Origin: Paramacrobiotus metropolitanus
Lineage: Eukaryota > Tardigrada > Eutardigrada > Parachela > Macrobiotidae
Reading direction: 5' to 3'
Assembly: GCF_019649055.1 (NCBI RefSeq)
Contig: NW_026570468.1
Location: 33,376 to 97,375, forward strand
DNA: 64,000 nt
The translations under genes and the position numbers were made by a program. Numbering within the stretch: the first letter of the stretch is position 1; the number at the start of each line of letters is the position of its first letter. The notes beneath the pieces were generated by a model that saw nothing but the letters and a program-made list of their open reading frames with translations, was not told the DNA's origin and did not search any database. Positions 51,196-62,783 of the stretch are shown here, in pieces.

Positions 51196-52293
51196 TGATA
51201 GCAGATCGTTGAGTTTTTCCTTCTGCGAACCTCTCGAGACCACGGTGTAGACCTACATCCGTACGGCCGACGTGAAGAAAGGGGAGAACCAACGGTTCCC
51301 ATCCCCATCTGATCGCCGCCAGCCAGAACGGTCTGGTCTCTTTTCTCTCTCTTGCGGGCAGAAAGCCTCGGCAGACCCTTCTCCTTGCGCGTGGACGGAA
51401 CGTTCCTCGCGGAAACGACCCTCGGACGGACTTTGCCCGGGTTGATTAGCGGTCACCGCGGATCCCCGGACGGAACGGACGGCACGGACTCAGCGGACCC
51501 TCGCGGACCCTCTCAGCCTCATCAATCGGGGTCGCCTTTGCCTTAAGTGGCACCCGCAACTTTACCAGCGCGGGATTCACCGAATCGACCAACGGACTCA
51601 CGCGGATTTACCCGGTAAATAGGGTCAACTGACCCTCGGTAAGCCTCGTAGAGCCTCACAAGACCCGATATAGCCGGGCATTTTTCATTTTCACCGGACC
51701 AAAAGTAATTTGGCCGGCTAAAACTTATTTTCACCCGGATAAAACGGGCTTAAAACATCTTTTTACGGGTTAAAATAGGGTTAGCCAGCCTTACTAGGCC
51801 GGACCCCCGAGCCTCGGTGTAGACCCTCTGAGCCTCGGTTAACGACCTTTCTGAACCTTCTAAAAATTAAGAGAACTAATTTCCCCCGGCTAAATCAATT
51901 TTTGGCCGGCTAGAAAATTTTTCCTGAATTTTTCCTGAATTTCTGGAATTTTTCTAACGTGGAAAATAATTAATTCAAAAATTTAAATAATTGTGACGTC
52001 ACGACGGCCGATTTTACATTATAAAATCCGACCAATCAGGACAGCGGGGAGATTCCCTATGCTGTAGGCCCGTAGTGACTCATAGTTTTTTGGAATTTTG
52101 CACGCGGCGCGCAGAATCGTGACGTAGGCAGTAATCTGCAAGACCACTTAACGGTGTGTGACGTCATAGCGGTCAGTGCTGTAGGTCAGTCTATCCCTAT
52201 TTCGGACAAGTCCCCAATAGGGATAGTCTGACTTCTTGGCTGAAGGGTTAACCCGGAGGCTACTTTAAGGCTCCAATAGAGCCACCACCGAAG
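51196..52293 (+). other. Leader of element 2
   Basis: No ORF. Repeated CGGACGGA-, GAGCCTC- and CCGGCTAAA-type words. An ATTATAAAATCC near 52018 is TATA-like, so part of this stretch could still belong to the LTR. Confidence 0.45.
52186..52231 (+). other. Hairpin upstream of element-2 Gag
   Basis: 16-nt arms (TCAGTCTATCCCTATT / AATAGGGATAGTCTGA, one mismatch) with a 14-nt loop, ~60 nt before the Gag ATG. Confidence 0.6.
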
Positions 52294-52569
52294 ATGTCCG
52301 GTCCTGAGAACCCGTATGAACGGAAGTTCGACCAAGGCTACGCCCGACGAGACAACGCAGGCGGGTACACCTTCCGCCATGCCGGCCCGGGTAGTGAGCC
52401 TCACTCGTCGGATTCCAACCGATCGAGTAAGTCCGGCAAGTCGAACCAGTCGACCAAGTCGGCCAAGGAGAAGCGGGATGCGCGGATCCTGGCGAACGAC
52501 TTCACTCAATCGCCGGAGGATAGCTTCGAGGACGCCCGACCGGACGTTCCTCGAGCTACCACAGGCTGA
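52294..52569 (+). pseudogene. Element-2 Gag N-terminal frame
   Basis: ATG context AAGATGTCC. 91 residues, Ser/Lys/Asp-rich (SNRSSKSGKSNQSTKSAKEK). The frame ends early and overlaps a Pro/Ser/Thr-rich frame (52316-53209), so the original Gag probably continued through a frame break here. Confidence 0.55.
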
Positions 52570-55485
52570 GTCGGAGGTTCTGCATGACCCAATAGGTCAA
52601 ACTGCGAACTCCGAGCCTGCGGCTGGACTTGTGCACAGGTGCCTCGCCAGTCTTCTTCCGGCCATCACCCCGGACCATGGAGCCTCGAGCCCGGCGCTAA
52701 GTAGCTCCGAGGCGTCACCAGACATGGGTGACCCTGTGCAGCCCCAACAGGGCAGCATGGCTGGACCGAAACCGAGGCAAGGCCAGATGAGCCCGAGCCA
52801 GATGAAGGGTACGGTATCACCGACCCAGGGGGTAACCCACAAGGCGGGTTCACCGACTAAGTCCCCATTGACCCTGGCTCAGAGCCCCAAACCAACGGGC
52901 AATAACCCAAAATCTTCGGACAACAACCGGAAATCGACGTCGCCGGACCCGAAGCGACCCTCGGGGACTCCGAAGGCGACCACACCGGACCCGAGGACCC
53001 TCACCGGGACTCCAACTCGGACTTCGAACTTATCGAAGCCGACCTCAGGGACTTCAACATCTTCAACGGGAAGGTTGCAGTCGGCTGGAGCCTCGGACAC
53101 CGGGCTCGAGCCTCGGACACCGAGCTCGGTCCCCAACACCGGGGTCGGACTCCGACCCAACAGGTTGGAACATCCAAGACCCGGCCGGCAACCCCACTTC
53201 CTCGGCTAAGAAAGCTGTTTCCCCGGTCAAATTCCGGATTTCGTCGGTTGCAACCTCCACGGGCGAGGTTGAGGTTCGGTTACCGAGTTAACTTAACCTC
53301 GGCTGGCGGACCGTCATCCCCGAAACCCAAAACCCCGGCAGTGAACCTATGCTGACCCGAGCCAGCCGGATCGAAGCCTCAAAGGCTGATCGGAAGTCGA
53401 AATCGGCTTCACCGAAGGTTGCAAGCCAACCTCGGACCTTCCGGCCACACCCCGATGTTCGAACCCTCGGACCTCGGGGCTGATAAACTCCATCACCGAC
53501 CGACGATGTCTTCGACGCAACCGTGTTACCCAATAAGGTGACCGAGCGTCCGGACAGCAGAAAAGGCTTCAGGTTTCCGTCACCGAAGCAATATCCAGGC
53601 TCACACATCGGAGCCTCGGATTACACACCTCGGCGGTACCTGACAAAGACTCCTCCGGAGAAGATCGACAACCCACAAGTCCTCCGTCAACGGATTTACG
53701 AGCTGCAAAACCAGCTCTTGGCCGGACAAAACATCGTCGAATCGACGGAGAATGTTCTGTCCCAGACGGTGGCATCGCACAAAGCAGGAGCGCAAGAGGC
53801 TCACTGACGAACTTGAACGTGCGAATGCTGTCATTGATGACCTTACCCAGGAGATCGAACGGTTAGAGGCCCAGTTGCAAGTAACTGAGGCCCTGCCGTC
53901 ATGAACAGGCCGAAGTCATAGACTCCAGGACATGCTGGAGCAGTCTCGGGCCGAAGTGGCCACCCTGCGCCAAGACTTGGAGCAGCGGTTACAGGCCCTC
54001 GGCTACTCCGAGGCTGGCTCGGCGGAACTCCATAAGATGTTCGACCGGGTGGATGAGTACCGCGAGAGAACCATCACCTCAAACAGGCATCATCGGCCTG
54101 GAGGAGAGATCGACGAGCTCAACTCAGAACTCGACTTCCTCCGGACGGCCTACGCGAACCTCCGAGAGAACCAGAATGACCCGGAGGGTATAGCTTAGAC
54201 CTTCGGCTATGCCAGGCCCAACTTGGCCAGCAGATCCTCGCCCTCACCACCCATCTTCCAGAACGAAACAGCCCGGTTCGAACAGGCTCGCGTTGAGAAT
54301 CTCGCAGTCATCGAGGCTCAACGAGCCCGCATCACACAGTTAGAGTCCGAGAAGACCCAGTGGAGATGGACAGGACCGTCTCCTAAAGTACCAACAGGAG
54401 CTTTACAACTTCCACGGACGACCAACAAGTACACCGGCCTGTGCGACAAGTACAATCAGCTGGTCCAGGAACGAGAAGACCTGGGTATCGAGGTCGCGTG
54501 CCTGAAGGAGGAAAAGACCTACCTTGAGGACTCCATGACCGAGCAACCTCCATCCTACCGGACTACCCAAGAGCAGGACAAATGTCGGCAGATTGATGAC
54601 TACCTGCGCCGAGACAACCCCCTGCTGAACCCAACAGGTCAAACGGGGGCTCTCGAGAGTCAAACCTACCAGGTCGGAATGCTTCGGAACGAACCTTCGG
54701 TTGGACCTATGCCGAGGCCGCCGTTGGTACCGACAGCCCCGGAGCCGGAACGAAACACTTCGACGGCCACCCCCAATGCACCGACCCAGTCAACTACCAC
54801 AACAACTACGGCCTACGGAGGAACATCCACAACGACGATGTTCTCAACCGGAACAAGGCCTGTAGTATCGACTTCAACCGGACAGAACGACCTCCGAGGC
54901 TCGGACCCCCGAGGCTCGGACCCCCGAGGCTCGAACCCCCGAGCCCCGGTAAACGGATCTGGCATGGGACTCCGACCGCCGACGAATGCTTCGGCGGGAG
55001 GCTCACAACCTAATTCGGGGAATTCCAACCGGGACCGACAACGTTCGGGCTCCCAGAACACGTACCCGCCGAGGATCGAAGTTCAACCTGTATCGGCAGG
55101 GCAGCGCAATTGGGCTGACCCGGTACGCCCCGGATATCCGGATAACGCACCGCAGCAGCCTCGGCCAGACAACCGTGACCCAATAGGTCTGGTTGGCCCC
55201 GGCGCTGTTGGCAATGGACCTTGTCAGCCTCGGCAAGGCAATATGGACCCAATAGGTCCGGTGCCCCAGGCCGACCAATATGTGGTTATACCACCGGGGA
55301 TGTGGCTTGACCACAACAGAGTCCTTCAGAGGATGCCTGGGTATGTGGCACCAAACCCGCCACAGAACCAGGGGTATGGAGCGCAGAATCCTGGTAATCC
55401 ATACCCCCAACCCCAACCACAGCCGTACCCACCTCAACCCGCCCCGGCTGCGCAGAACCAGCAAGCGGCCTACCCGGTGGCTTGA
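52316..55485 (+). pseudogene. Element-2 Gag central region in several frames
   Basis: A succession of frames (52316-53209, 53523-53807, 53932-54198, 54223-55485) reads as one disordered and coiled-coil protein: Pro/Ser/Thr/Lys-rich, then Gln/Glu/Leu heptads (ELQNQLLAGQNIVEST; ARITQLESEK), then a Pro/Gln/Gly/Asn-rich stretch. A three-fold tandem GGCTCGGACCCCCGA repeat lies near 54898-54945. Confidence 0.55.
54898..54945 (+). repeat. Tandem 15-bp repeat in element-2 Gag
   Basis: Three near-identical GGCTCGGACCCCCGA units encode SDPRG repeats. Confidence 0.75.
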
Positions 55486-55509
55486 AACCCTCCGGTAGCC
55501 CAACAGGCG

Positions 55510-56355
55510 ATGCCGGCGGTCCAACACCGTCAAACCCCACCACCCGATGAGCAAGACATTGCTCAAGCCCGACAGGAAGGCTACGAGGAAGCCGCCGATG
55601 CGAAGAGCGCGAACAACCGGATCTTGGCTCGGAAGAATCGGGCAGAGTTGCCGAAGTTCAACGGCGACGGGGCCAAGGTGGAAGGCTGGATCACAAAGAT
55701 CCGGCGAATCTATCGCTCGGAGGCTGACGGTGTCGCAATGACGGACGTAGCCTTTATGACGGAGCTGAGGGCGCCCTAACTGGACAAGCCCTGGAATGGT
55801 ACCAGAACCAGTCAACTCTGGAACCTGAAGAATGGATGGACCGTCGACTACTGGCTGCAGCAATTTGCGGCCCGGTTTATGGACCCTGACAAGCAGGTCA
55901 CGGCAGTCGCGGACATTACTACCAGAAAGTACATGCTGGGGCAAGAGACCCCCGAGCAGTACTATGACGCCATCATAAACCTCAAGCAACGAGGCAACCT
56001 CACCGACGAACTGGCAGTCTTCTACCTACGGACGAATGTCACGGAGCCAATCCTTCGGGCAGCTCTGGACGTCCGGATGCCGAAGACGACGCGTGAGTTC
56101 CGGGACTATGTACGGGACTTCACCCGGGGCAAGCCGATGTATCAGGTAGTTAAAGGTGGCAACTCCACCAACTACATCACCGTCAGGACGGCGACTCCCG
56201 TTCCTGTGACCCAACCGGCCCCGGATACATCCAACCCAACTCGCCAGGTTACCAGAACGTGCAACCGGGGCTTCACCGACAGAGCCCTCCGGCGACACCA
56301 CCACCCCAGGCCCGTGGTCAAATCGAACAGACTTGGGCGGCAATGGCGGCGATGA
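55510..56355 (+). pseudogene. Element-2 capsid (Retrotrans_gag-like)
   Basis: Two frames (55510-55779, 55879-56355) carry the typical capsid order: ELPKFNGDGAKVEGWITKI, then a segment with ETPEQYYDAIINLKQRG and NLTDELAVFYLRTN. A frame change near 55,780 separates them. Confidence 0.65.
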
Positions 56356-57230
56356 ACCTGAATGGAGCCCCAACAGGGACCATGGTCACGCCGCCAGCCT
56401 ATGGAAATAGCGGCCAACCGAGTCAGCCTCAGGCCCCGGCTACGGCCAATCACAGAGCCAGGGTTACTCCGGCTATGGCCAGCCCCAACAGGGCTACAGC
56501 CAACCTCGGAGCCCCGGCTATGGCCAGCCCCAACAGGGCTACGGCCAGAACTCCGGCTACGGCCAACCTCAGAACCAGGGGTATGGCTGGAGGCGGATAT
56601 GGACGCGGTGGAGCCTCACAATATGGTGGCTCCGGCGGAAGACGTGGCGGCGGGAATCGCGGCCGCGGAAACTTCGGCAACCGTGCGGGTGGAGGCGGAC
56701 AGCCCCAGAACGTGCAGCGGCAGCCTCGGACACCACAGCAGGAGGCTCGCCAGCAGGCAACTTACGTCGATCGGATGGAAGCCAAGTTCTTCCAGTGGAC
56801 CCAGGATGGGATATTCTCCTGTGGTCACTGCCTATGGGGCAACCACAACCAAGCGAGTTGTGGCTATGCCAACCTCCGGCTGGAAGACAATCCAAACCGG
56901 AGATGGTACCTGGACTGGAGGTACCGGTACGATAACGGATGGCCGTTAGGTTCGGCGAATCAGAATTACCCGAACATCGTACCACCCCGTGCCCCGTCAG
57001 CAGAATGCCGGCGGATTCGGCGGCCAAGGCAGCCTAACCGGCAGCCCGGCCAGGAAATGGAGGGAACCCCAGAATGGTGGCCGACCCCCATTGGCAACCC
57101 GCCACCAGCCCAACGGCCGCAACTGCCGCCGTCCCCGGCCCCAATAGGGGCCCGGGCGGATACCAACCGGCAATTGGCGGGCCTGTCAGGTACATCCCAG
57201 GAAACGCCTAAGGTCGATGAGCTCCGGTGA
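56259..57230 (+). pseudogene. Element-2 nucleocapsid: GYGQ/RGG low-complexity region and zinc knuckle
   Basis: Residues ~180-200 of this frame carry a CCHC knuckle (CGHCLWGNHNQASC, C-x2-C-x4-H-x4-C). Before it is an Arg/Gly-rich tract. In another frame the 56460-56590 DNA encodes repeated GYGQPQQGY units like those of FUS-type RNA-binding proteins. The Gag reading frame therefore probably switched here. It should bind the element RNA. Confidence 0.65.
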
Positions 57231-57450
57231 CTCATTCGACCTCTGTCATCAACGGAACCACCGGATAAGGATAACCCTACTAACCGGAATAACCCTTTGG
57301 ACACAACTCGGAACCTCAACGAGGATTTAGCCTCCGCAACGGTCAGCGAGTCCGCTAGAATCTTAGCGGCGGGGACGGCAGCCCAACTAGGCGCCGAACA
57401 TCCCCGGTTCGGATACTCGGAGAATCGACCCGAACCTCGCCACGCCGAAA

Positions 57451-58371
57451 ATGCGGCTCCCGGACCAGAACAGGTACCTGGGAGGATCGGCCAAGGAACT
57501 TGGATCCGATCGGCAGCCGGGACACAGAACGTGCGGACCCCCAGGCCCAGAAGGTGAAGCCGGGGATGTCGGCCGGAGAAACCGGACCCGACCAGCCGGG
57601 ACGAGAAACGTCACCAGGCTGCCCGGACGGCTCGGTGCCCAATTAGGCATTACGAGCCACGGGCTAAGCGGAGAATCGGGACGCCGACCCGCAACCTCGC
57701 AGGACGTCAGAATGACGCCTGAACCGTCCTTGGTAGGCCAACCAGGTAGACGGCCGGAGGCTCCGACCGACGAAGTAACGGAGTACTTCGAAGACTGGGA
57801 AGCAGTACCTTTGGAGGCACAGGTACCCGCCTACTGTCTGCAGCAGGAAGCGGACCTCTTCCAGCGACAACCGGCACGAACTGTAACCGGATCGCGCACG
57901 TTCTTCAACATGCAATACAACCTCTCAACCTTACGAGAAGGTCAACCATCCATGGAAGAACGGATAGCAAGCCGGATATACCCGATGGAAACCGCCGAAT
58001 CGTTGATGGACGGAGTAGCTAACCGGCCAGAGGCGAATCACTCGGTTATGGAAGTTCCATCCGGGCTACCAGGCTCACAAGCCCCGGCAGAACGACTAAG
58101 TCCACACCGACCCTCGGAGGTCATCCCACAAGACGGAGTAGACCTACCGAGACGGGACAGAGTTTCATCACCGCTGCGCGTAGACACCAATAGTGTCCCC
58201 GGCGGATCAACGACAACCCTAATTCCGGTCGAAGTGACCATCCGGGAAGTAACGATCCAACCGTTACAGTCCACCGAACGACCGAAGGTGGTCCGGGCAT
58301 GGACACATGAAGTTCAAATTGGACCGGTAACAACCACGGCCATGTTGGACACCGGAGCCGAAACATCCTAG
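57451..58371 (+). pseudogene. Element-2 Gag C-terminus and protease N-terminal half
   Basis: A Pro/Arg/Glu-rich stretch ends in a retropepsin active site (AMLDTGAETS) immediately followed by a stop; the protease continues in the frame of the next entry. The catalytic Asp is present. Confidence 0.7.
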
Positions 58372-58459
58372 TAGAGCGTTTCTGCCGGGCCAACAATCTT
58401 AAACTCGAATCCTGGGGTACTTCACCAAAATACGCGGTGTTGGCGGACAAATCGCCTTC

Positions 58460-59770
58460 ATGGTGACCCATTGCTGTACCGTACCGGTAACCTTGCAAGG
58501 ATTCACCAGTCCCCATACCTTCCACGTCCAACCCAACGACTCGGACGTTCCTGTACTTCTTGGATGCGACTACTTGCATTCCAAGTTTGTCTTCATCCGG
58601 GCGCCGACCCCCAATGAGGGTCAGCGGAACCCATCTTCGGGTGTAGTGCAGCCTATCCCGATACCAGAGGCATCGGGCACGGCAGCGAATGAGGCTCGGA
58701 TAAGTCGGCTTGATCACCCGATGAACCCCGGACCCCCGGTCTGCCCGCAATGCTCGGACACCGAACGAAGCCTCGTAACGGAGCTGCAGATCCATAACGC
58801 CATCGAACAATACTTGGCGAAAGTACGGACGACCCGATTGGAACCAGTCCGAGGGATACTAAAGTCTATCCCGATACCAGAGGCATCGGCCTCTGGTATA
58901 CTTAACCAAAGGTACCGAACCTGGTCTTCCGGCATTCGACACCTCCTTGAAACCCGGACGATCGGCATAAGACTCGCACTTGATCGAGTCGGCGCAAGGA
59001 CGGATGATCAGATCCGAGCTGCAAGGGAGGAATGCCAGGAGGTAATTAACCTAACCGAAGCCTTAGAAGAGGAGATCATCGAATGGGAAGAAGAGCGGAT
59101 CGTACTCCACGCACAATTTGTGGAACATCAGCTCCCCATACCGGCGCTACTGGAGATCCAGTCCCATGAACTGGGCCGACGCCTTATGTGGCACTTCCGG
59201 GACCCTTACCACTTCGGTACCCTGGATACTGCCTCCTTTTGGAGTCGATACGGCGAAGACACCCGTATAACTAGGGTCGTGCCGGACTCTGAACCTCCGA
59301 TCGAGCCTTGTAACTGGCACCAGGCCAAGAAAGTAAGGCTAGCCGAGGCTGTGCACCCACAAAACGGGGGCCGCCTAGCTAATACACGGGCACAAGCCCC
59401 GGATCAAGAATATATGGCCTTGGAATGCCCGATCTGCCATGAAAACAATGGAGCGATCGTCCAAGCCCTCAGAACTCGGAACGAAGAAGTCTGGGAGCAT
59501 GGTAGGCCACCATCCCCGGACCTCCCGAACCGGGAAGGTGGGAAGGACCGACTCAGCAGACCCCAATTAGGGTTACTGACGGTCTACTTGGACCATCCGC
59601 CGGAACAGCGGAGGAAGGCGAAGCCGAAGAATTTGGAGATTGGGACTCGGAAGCCTCGGATGTACAGAGCACAAGTGACTCACCGGACACTGACTCCGAT
59701 AATGAGCCATCCGACCCTTCAGACAACAACTCATCGGATACTTCCGATGACGACGACGATAACGACATAG
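58460..59770 (+). pseudogene. Element-2 protease C-terminal half and linker
   Basis: Begins within the protease fold; VPVLLGCDYL is the conserved hydrophobic-Leu-Gly-Cys/x-Asp signature of retropepsins. The following ~400 residues are helical and charged with CPQCSDTE-type Cys pairs, function unclear. The frame then drifts into a Ser/Thr-rich tail. Confidence 0.65.
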
Positions 59771-60546
59771 GCTTCGACCCTTCGGTTCAATGGGTAGGAA
59801 TCGACACACCCCCGGACGAACCCCCAAAAGGTGGATCGTCCGGCAACGAACCCTCAAAGGAAGCCCAGCAACCCCAGAACGGAGGCTCGGGCCAACGACG
59901 GGCTGAGTTAACCGCAATTACGGTTTCTCACCCGGCTGACAGCCCAGTAACCTCGGCTACGTCCAGCGATACGGGCCTGGAACAGGACCCTAACACCTCC
60001 GAAGTTGAATCCTCGGAAGGCAGCCCCACGTATGACGTCCGTGCGGCGGGACAACGGGTATCTCAGACCGACGACGAACAGATTGCCCAACAGGCGACAT
60101 TCGTCGGAGGTAACCCGTGAACCGACAAAAATACAAGTCCAGACGGAGCCTCGGCTAAACCGAAGGCAGCCTCGGTACGACAGACTAAGTCCGAGAAGAC
60201 CGTCTATAACCCATGGAAACGGGTACGGAGGCCGAAGCCAATAGCTACAGGCCCAACCGTCAATCGTCTTCAGCTCCATACCGAGGATAAGGACGAAGAC
60301 CGACAGCCCGTGTTCATTGAGAACAAGTGTACCTTACCACCCTTTTCAACATGTGCCGTACTGGTGCGAACCCTTAAGTATGGCCTCACCGGGAGATCCA
60401 TTTCGAGTCTTTCCGGCGGAAGCATTCCGGAGTTCGGCCGATCGAAGACACGATCGAGATCCGACCAACTTGCGATACCGCATGGATCAAGATCAAAACG
60501 CGACTGAGTACAACCAGGTACTCCGAAGGGTGCGAAGATCGGATAC
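59771..60546 (+). other. Element-2 linker, no clear frame
   Basis: Short overlapping frames of Ser/Thr/Asp/Glu-rich or Pro/Arg-rich composition; presumably decayed coding DNA between protease and RT. Confidence 0.45.
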
Positions 60547-61524
60547 ATGCACTACAGCGACACCTACGGGTTCGAGCCCGACAATGAAGGCATCGAATGG
60601 GAAATCCCGATGGGAGTAGCCCGGGTCTCACAACATGGAGACCGGCCATACAGCTTACCGAGGGCGACACAATATGACGCCACTACGGTACGGACCCAGC
60701 AGAAGGTCCAGCTACTTCCCAGGGCTATCGTCGAAGTTACGGTAACCCTCGACATAGAAGTCGACCCCGCTAAGAACAAGTACCTGATGTACCTCGGCTC
60801 GGAAGAAGCCTTAGCGGAAGGTATCGAGATGAAGGATGGTCCGACCCCACATGACGGGAAGAAGTTCACCATCCTCGTGGCTAACCACACTAATAAGGAC
60901 ATAACCATCCGGAAAGGAACCCCAATGGGTCGAGTCGAGCCGTACGAACATATGACGGACGACCAAAAGGCCCGGGTCCGACTTACCCAAGAAGGTGACG
61001 AAGACCCGGCAACCGTCGAAGAACAAAAGAAAGCCATCAACTCCATGAAGCTCGGTGACAACTTAACCGACGAGCAGCGACAAGTTCTACGGGACATCGC
61101 ATGGGAGTATCGGCTTGTTTTTCCAACCTCAAAACGACCCTACGGTGACGTCAAGGGAGTCACCCACGTCATCGACGTCCAAGGTGCAAAGCCTATAAAG
61201 ATGAACCCAACTAGAACCAGTTGGAAGGGTCGTGAATTCATCTCCAAACACGTCCAAGAGATGCTGGACCAAGGAGTGATCGAACCCTCCGACGCAGCAT
61301 GGAGCTTCCCGTGGTCTTGGCAGCCAAGAAAAACGGATGGCTCTGTCGAAACGAGGTTCTGCATCAACTACATTAAGTTGAATGCAGTAACCAAGAAGAA
61401 TAACTACCCTCTTCCGAACCCGGATGAACTACTGGACAAGTGCGCCGGGATGGAATATTACGGCAAGGTAGATTGCCAATCCGGTTTTGGCAGATCCCAA
61501 TGGACGAAGCCTCGAAGGACATGA
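60547..61524 (+). pseudogene. Element-2 Pol: pre-RT domain and RT N-terminal half
   Basis: The first ~150 residues are the beta-rich protease/RT linker (KKFTILVANHTNKDITIRKG). The RT fingers follow: HVIDVQGAKPIKM, VQEMLDQGVIEPSDAAWSFP, KTDGSVETRFCINYIKLN, KVDCQSGF. The frame breaks in that last motif where a T-run has lost a base. Confidence 0.8.
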
Positions 61525-62411
61525 CAACCTTCGTTACGCCAGAAGGCATGTACAGGTTTAACCGGATGCCGTTCGGAGTCTGTAACGGACCCGCAACCTT
61601 CCAGATGCATGTCGATAAGATAACTGCAAAAGCCCGCAAGAAAGGTGTTTTTGCGTACATCGATGACATCATCTTCTTCGGCCGGACCTTTGAAGAATTC
61701 AAGGAAGCCTTCCGAGCCACCCTGGACTGCCTACTTGAGGCCGGGTTTACCATTAAACCCTCGAAGTGCGAGGTCGGAACGGATAAGTTACCCTTCCTCG
61801 GACATGTCCTCAGCAAAGCCGAAGTCCAGACCGACGACGAAAAGGTAGCGGCTATTGCGCAACACCAACCCCCGCGAACAGAACGCCAATTGCGGTCGTT
61901 CCTCGGGTTGGCCAACTACTACCGGAAGTTCATTCGCAACTATGCCCAACGGACATCGAAGATGTACGAACTCCTTCGGAAGACTAATTCCATCCGGACA
62001 GACTGGACGGATGACCATACAGCGGAGTTCAACGGCATCAAAGAGGCTCTAACCACAGCCCCGGTACTCGCAAAGTTCGACCCGACCAAGAAGACGGTAA
62101 TCGAATGCGACGCCAGTGGAGCCGGACTAGGCGCGGTGTTGTCACAAGAAGACCACCCCGTAGCATTTGCCAGCCGAGTTCTCCATGGAGCCGAGAAGAA
62201 CTACGGAGTCACCGAATGGGAATGCCTAGCCGTAGTTTGGGCCGTCCAGAAGTTTAAACACTTCATTGACCACGGACCCTTCACCGTCAGAACGGATCAC
62301 CGAGCCTTACAGAACCTGATGCGCTGTGAGTCCAATAGACCCGGCATCAACCCCCCGGTTAACACGGTGGGCTTTGGCTCTGCAAGGCAAGGACATCACC
62401 ATCGAGTATAA
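61440..62411 (+). pseudogene. Element-2 Pol: RT palm and RNase H
   Basis: Contains FWQIPMDE, MPFGVCNGPATFQ, the active-site YIDD (in AYIDDIIFFG), thumb, and RNase H from ~residue 225 (VIECDASGAGLGAVLSQ, RTDHRALQN). It overlaps the previous frame by ~85 nt. A further 1-nt shift near 62,340 breaks RNase H at its end. Confidence 0.85.
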
Positions 62412-62781
62412 ACCTGGAGTCTTCTGCGACAACGCGGATGCTCTGTCTCGGTGGCCCCTTGAACGACCCGACGATAATGACCCCCATGAAGAATTGGACC
62501 AGGTACCCAACTTTGAGGACTTCAAAGATGAGATCAAAATAAGGTCTCTCCGGGTACAAAGACACGAAATCAAGGAAAAGAGCCGAAGACATCCGGACCT
62601 CATACTCGAGCCCGGAGGCTGGACGGACGAGGCTAAAATAAGGTCTCTCCGAGTGGCAGCTGAATGGAGGCAGACCACAAATATGCGTCGCCCCGTTCCA
62701 AAAGCAACTCCGCTGCCCGGATGCAAGGTCATCTCGGACTGGAACGACCTGTCCACCCCATACGTACGGGTAATAACGTAG
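62326..62781 (+). pseudogene. Element-2 RNase H end and connector
   Basis: Continues RNase H (ITIEYKPGVFCDNADALSRW) then a charged connector in which the KIRSLRV unit occurs twice, a small internal duplication. Confidence 0.7.
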
Positions 62782-62783
62782 CC

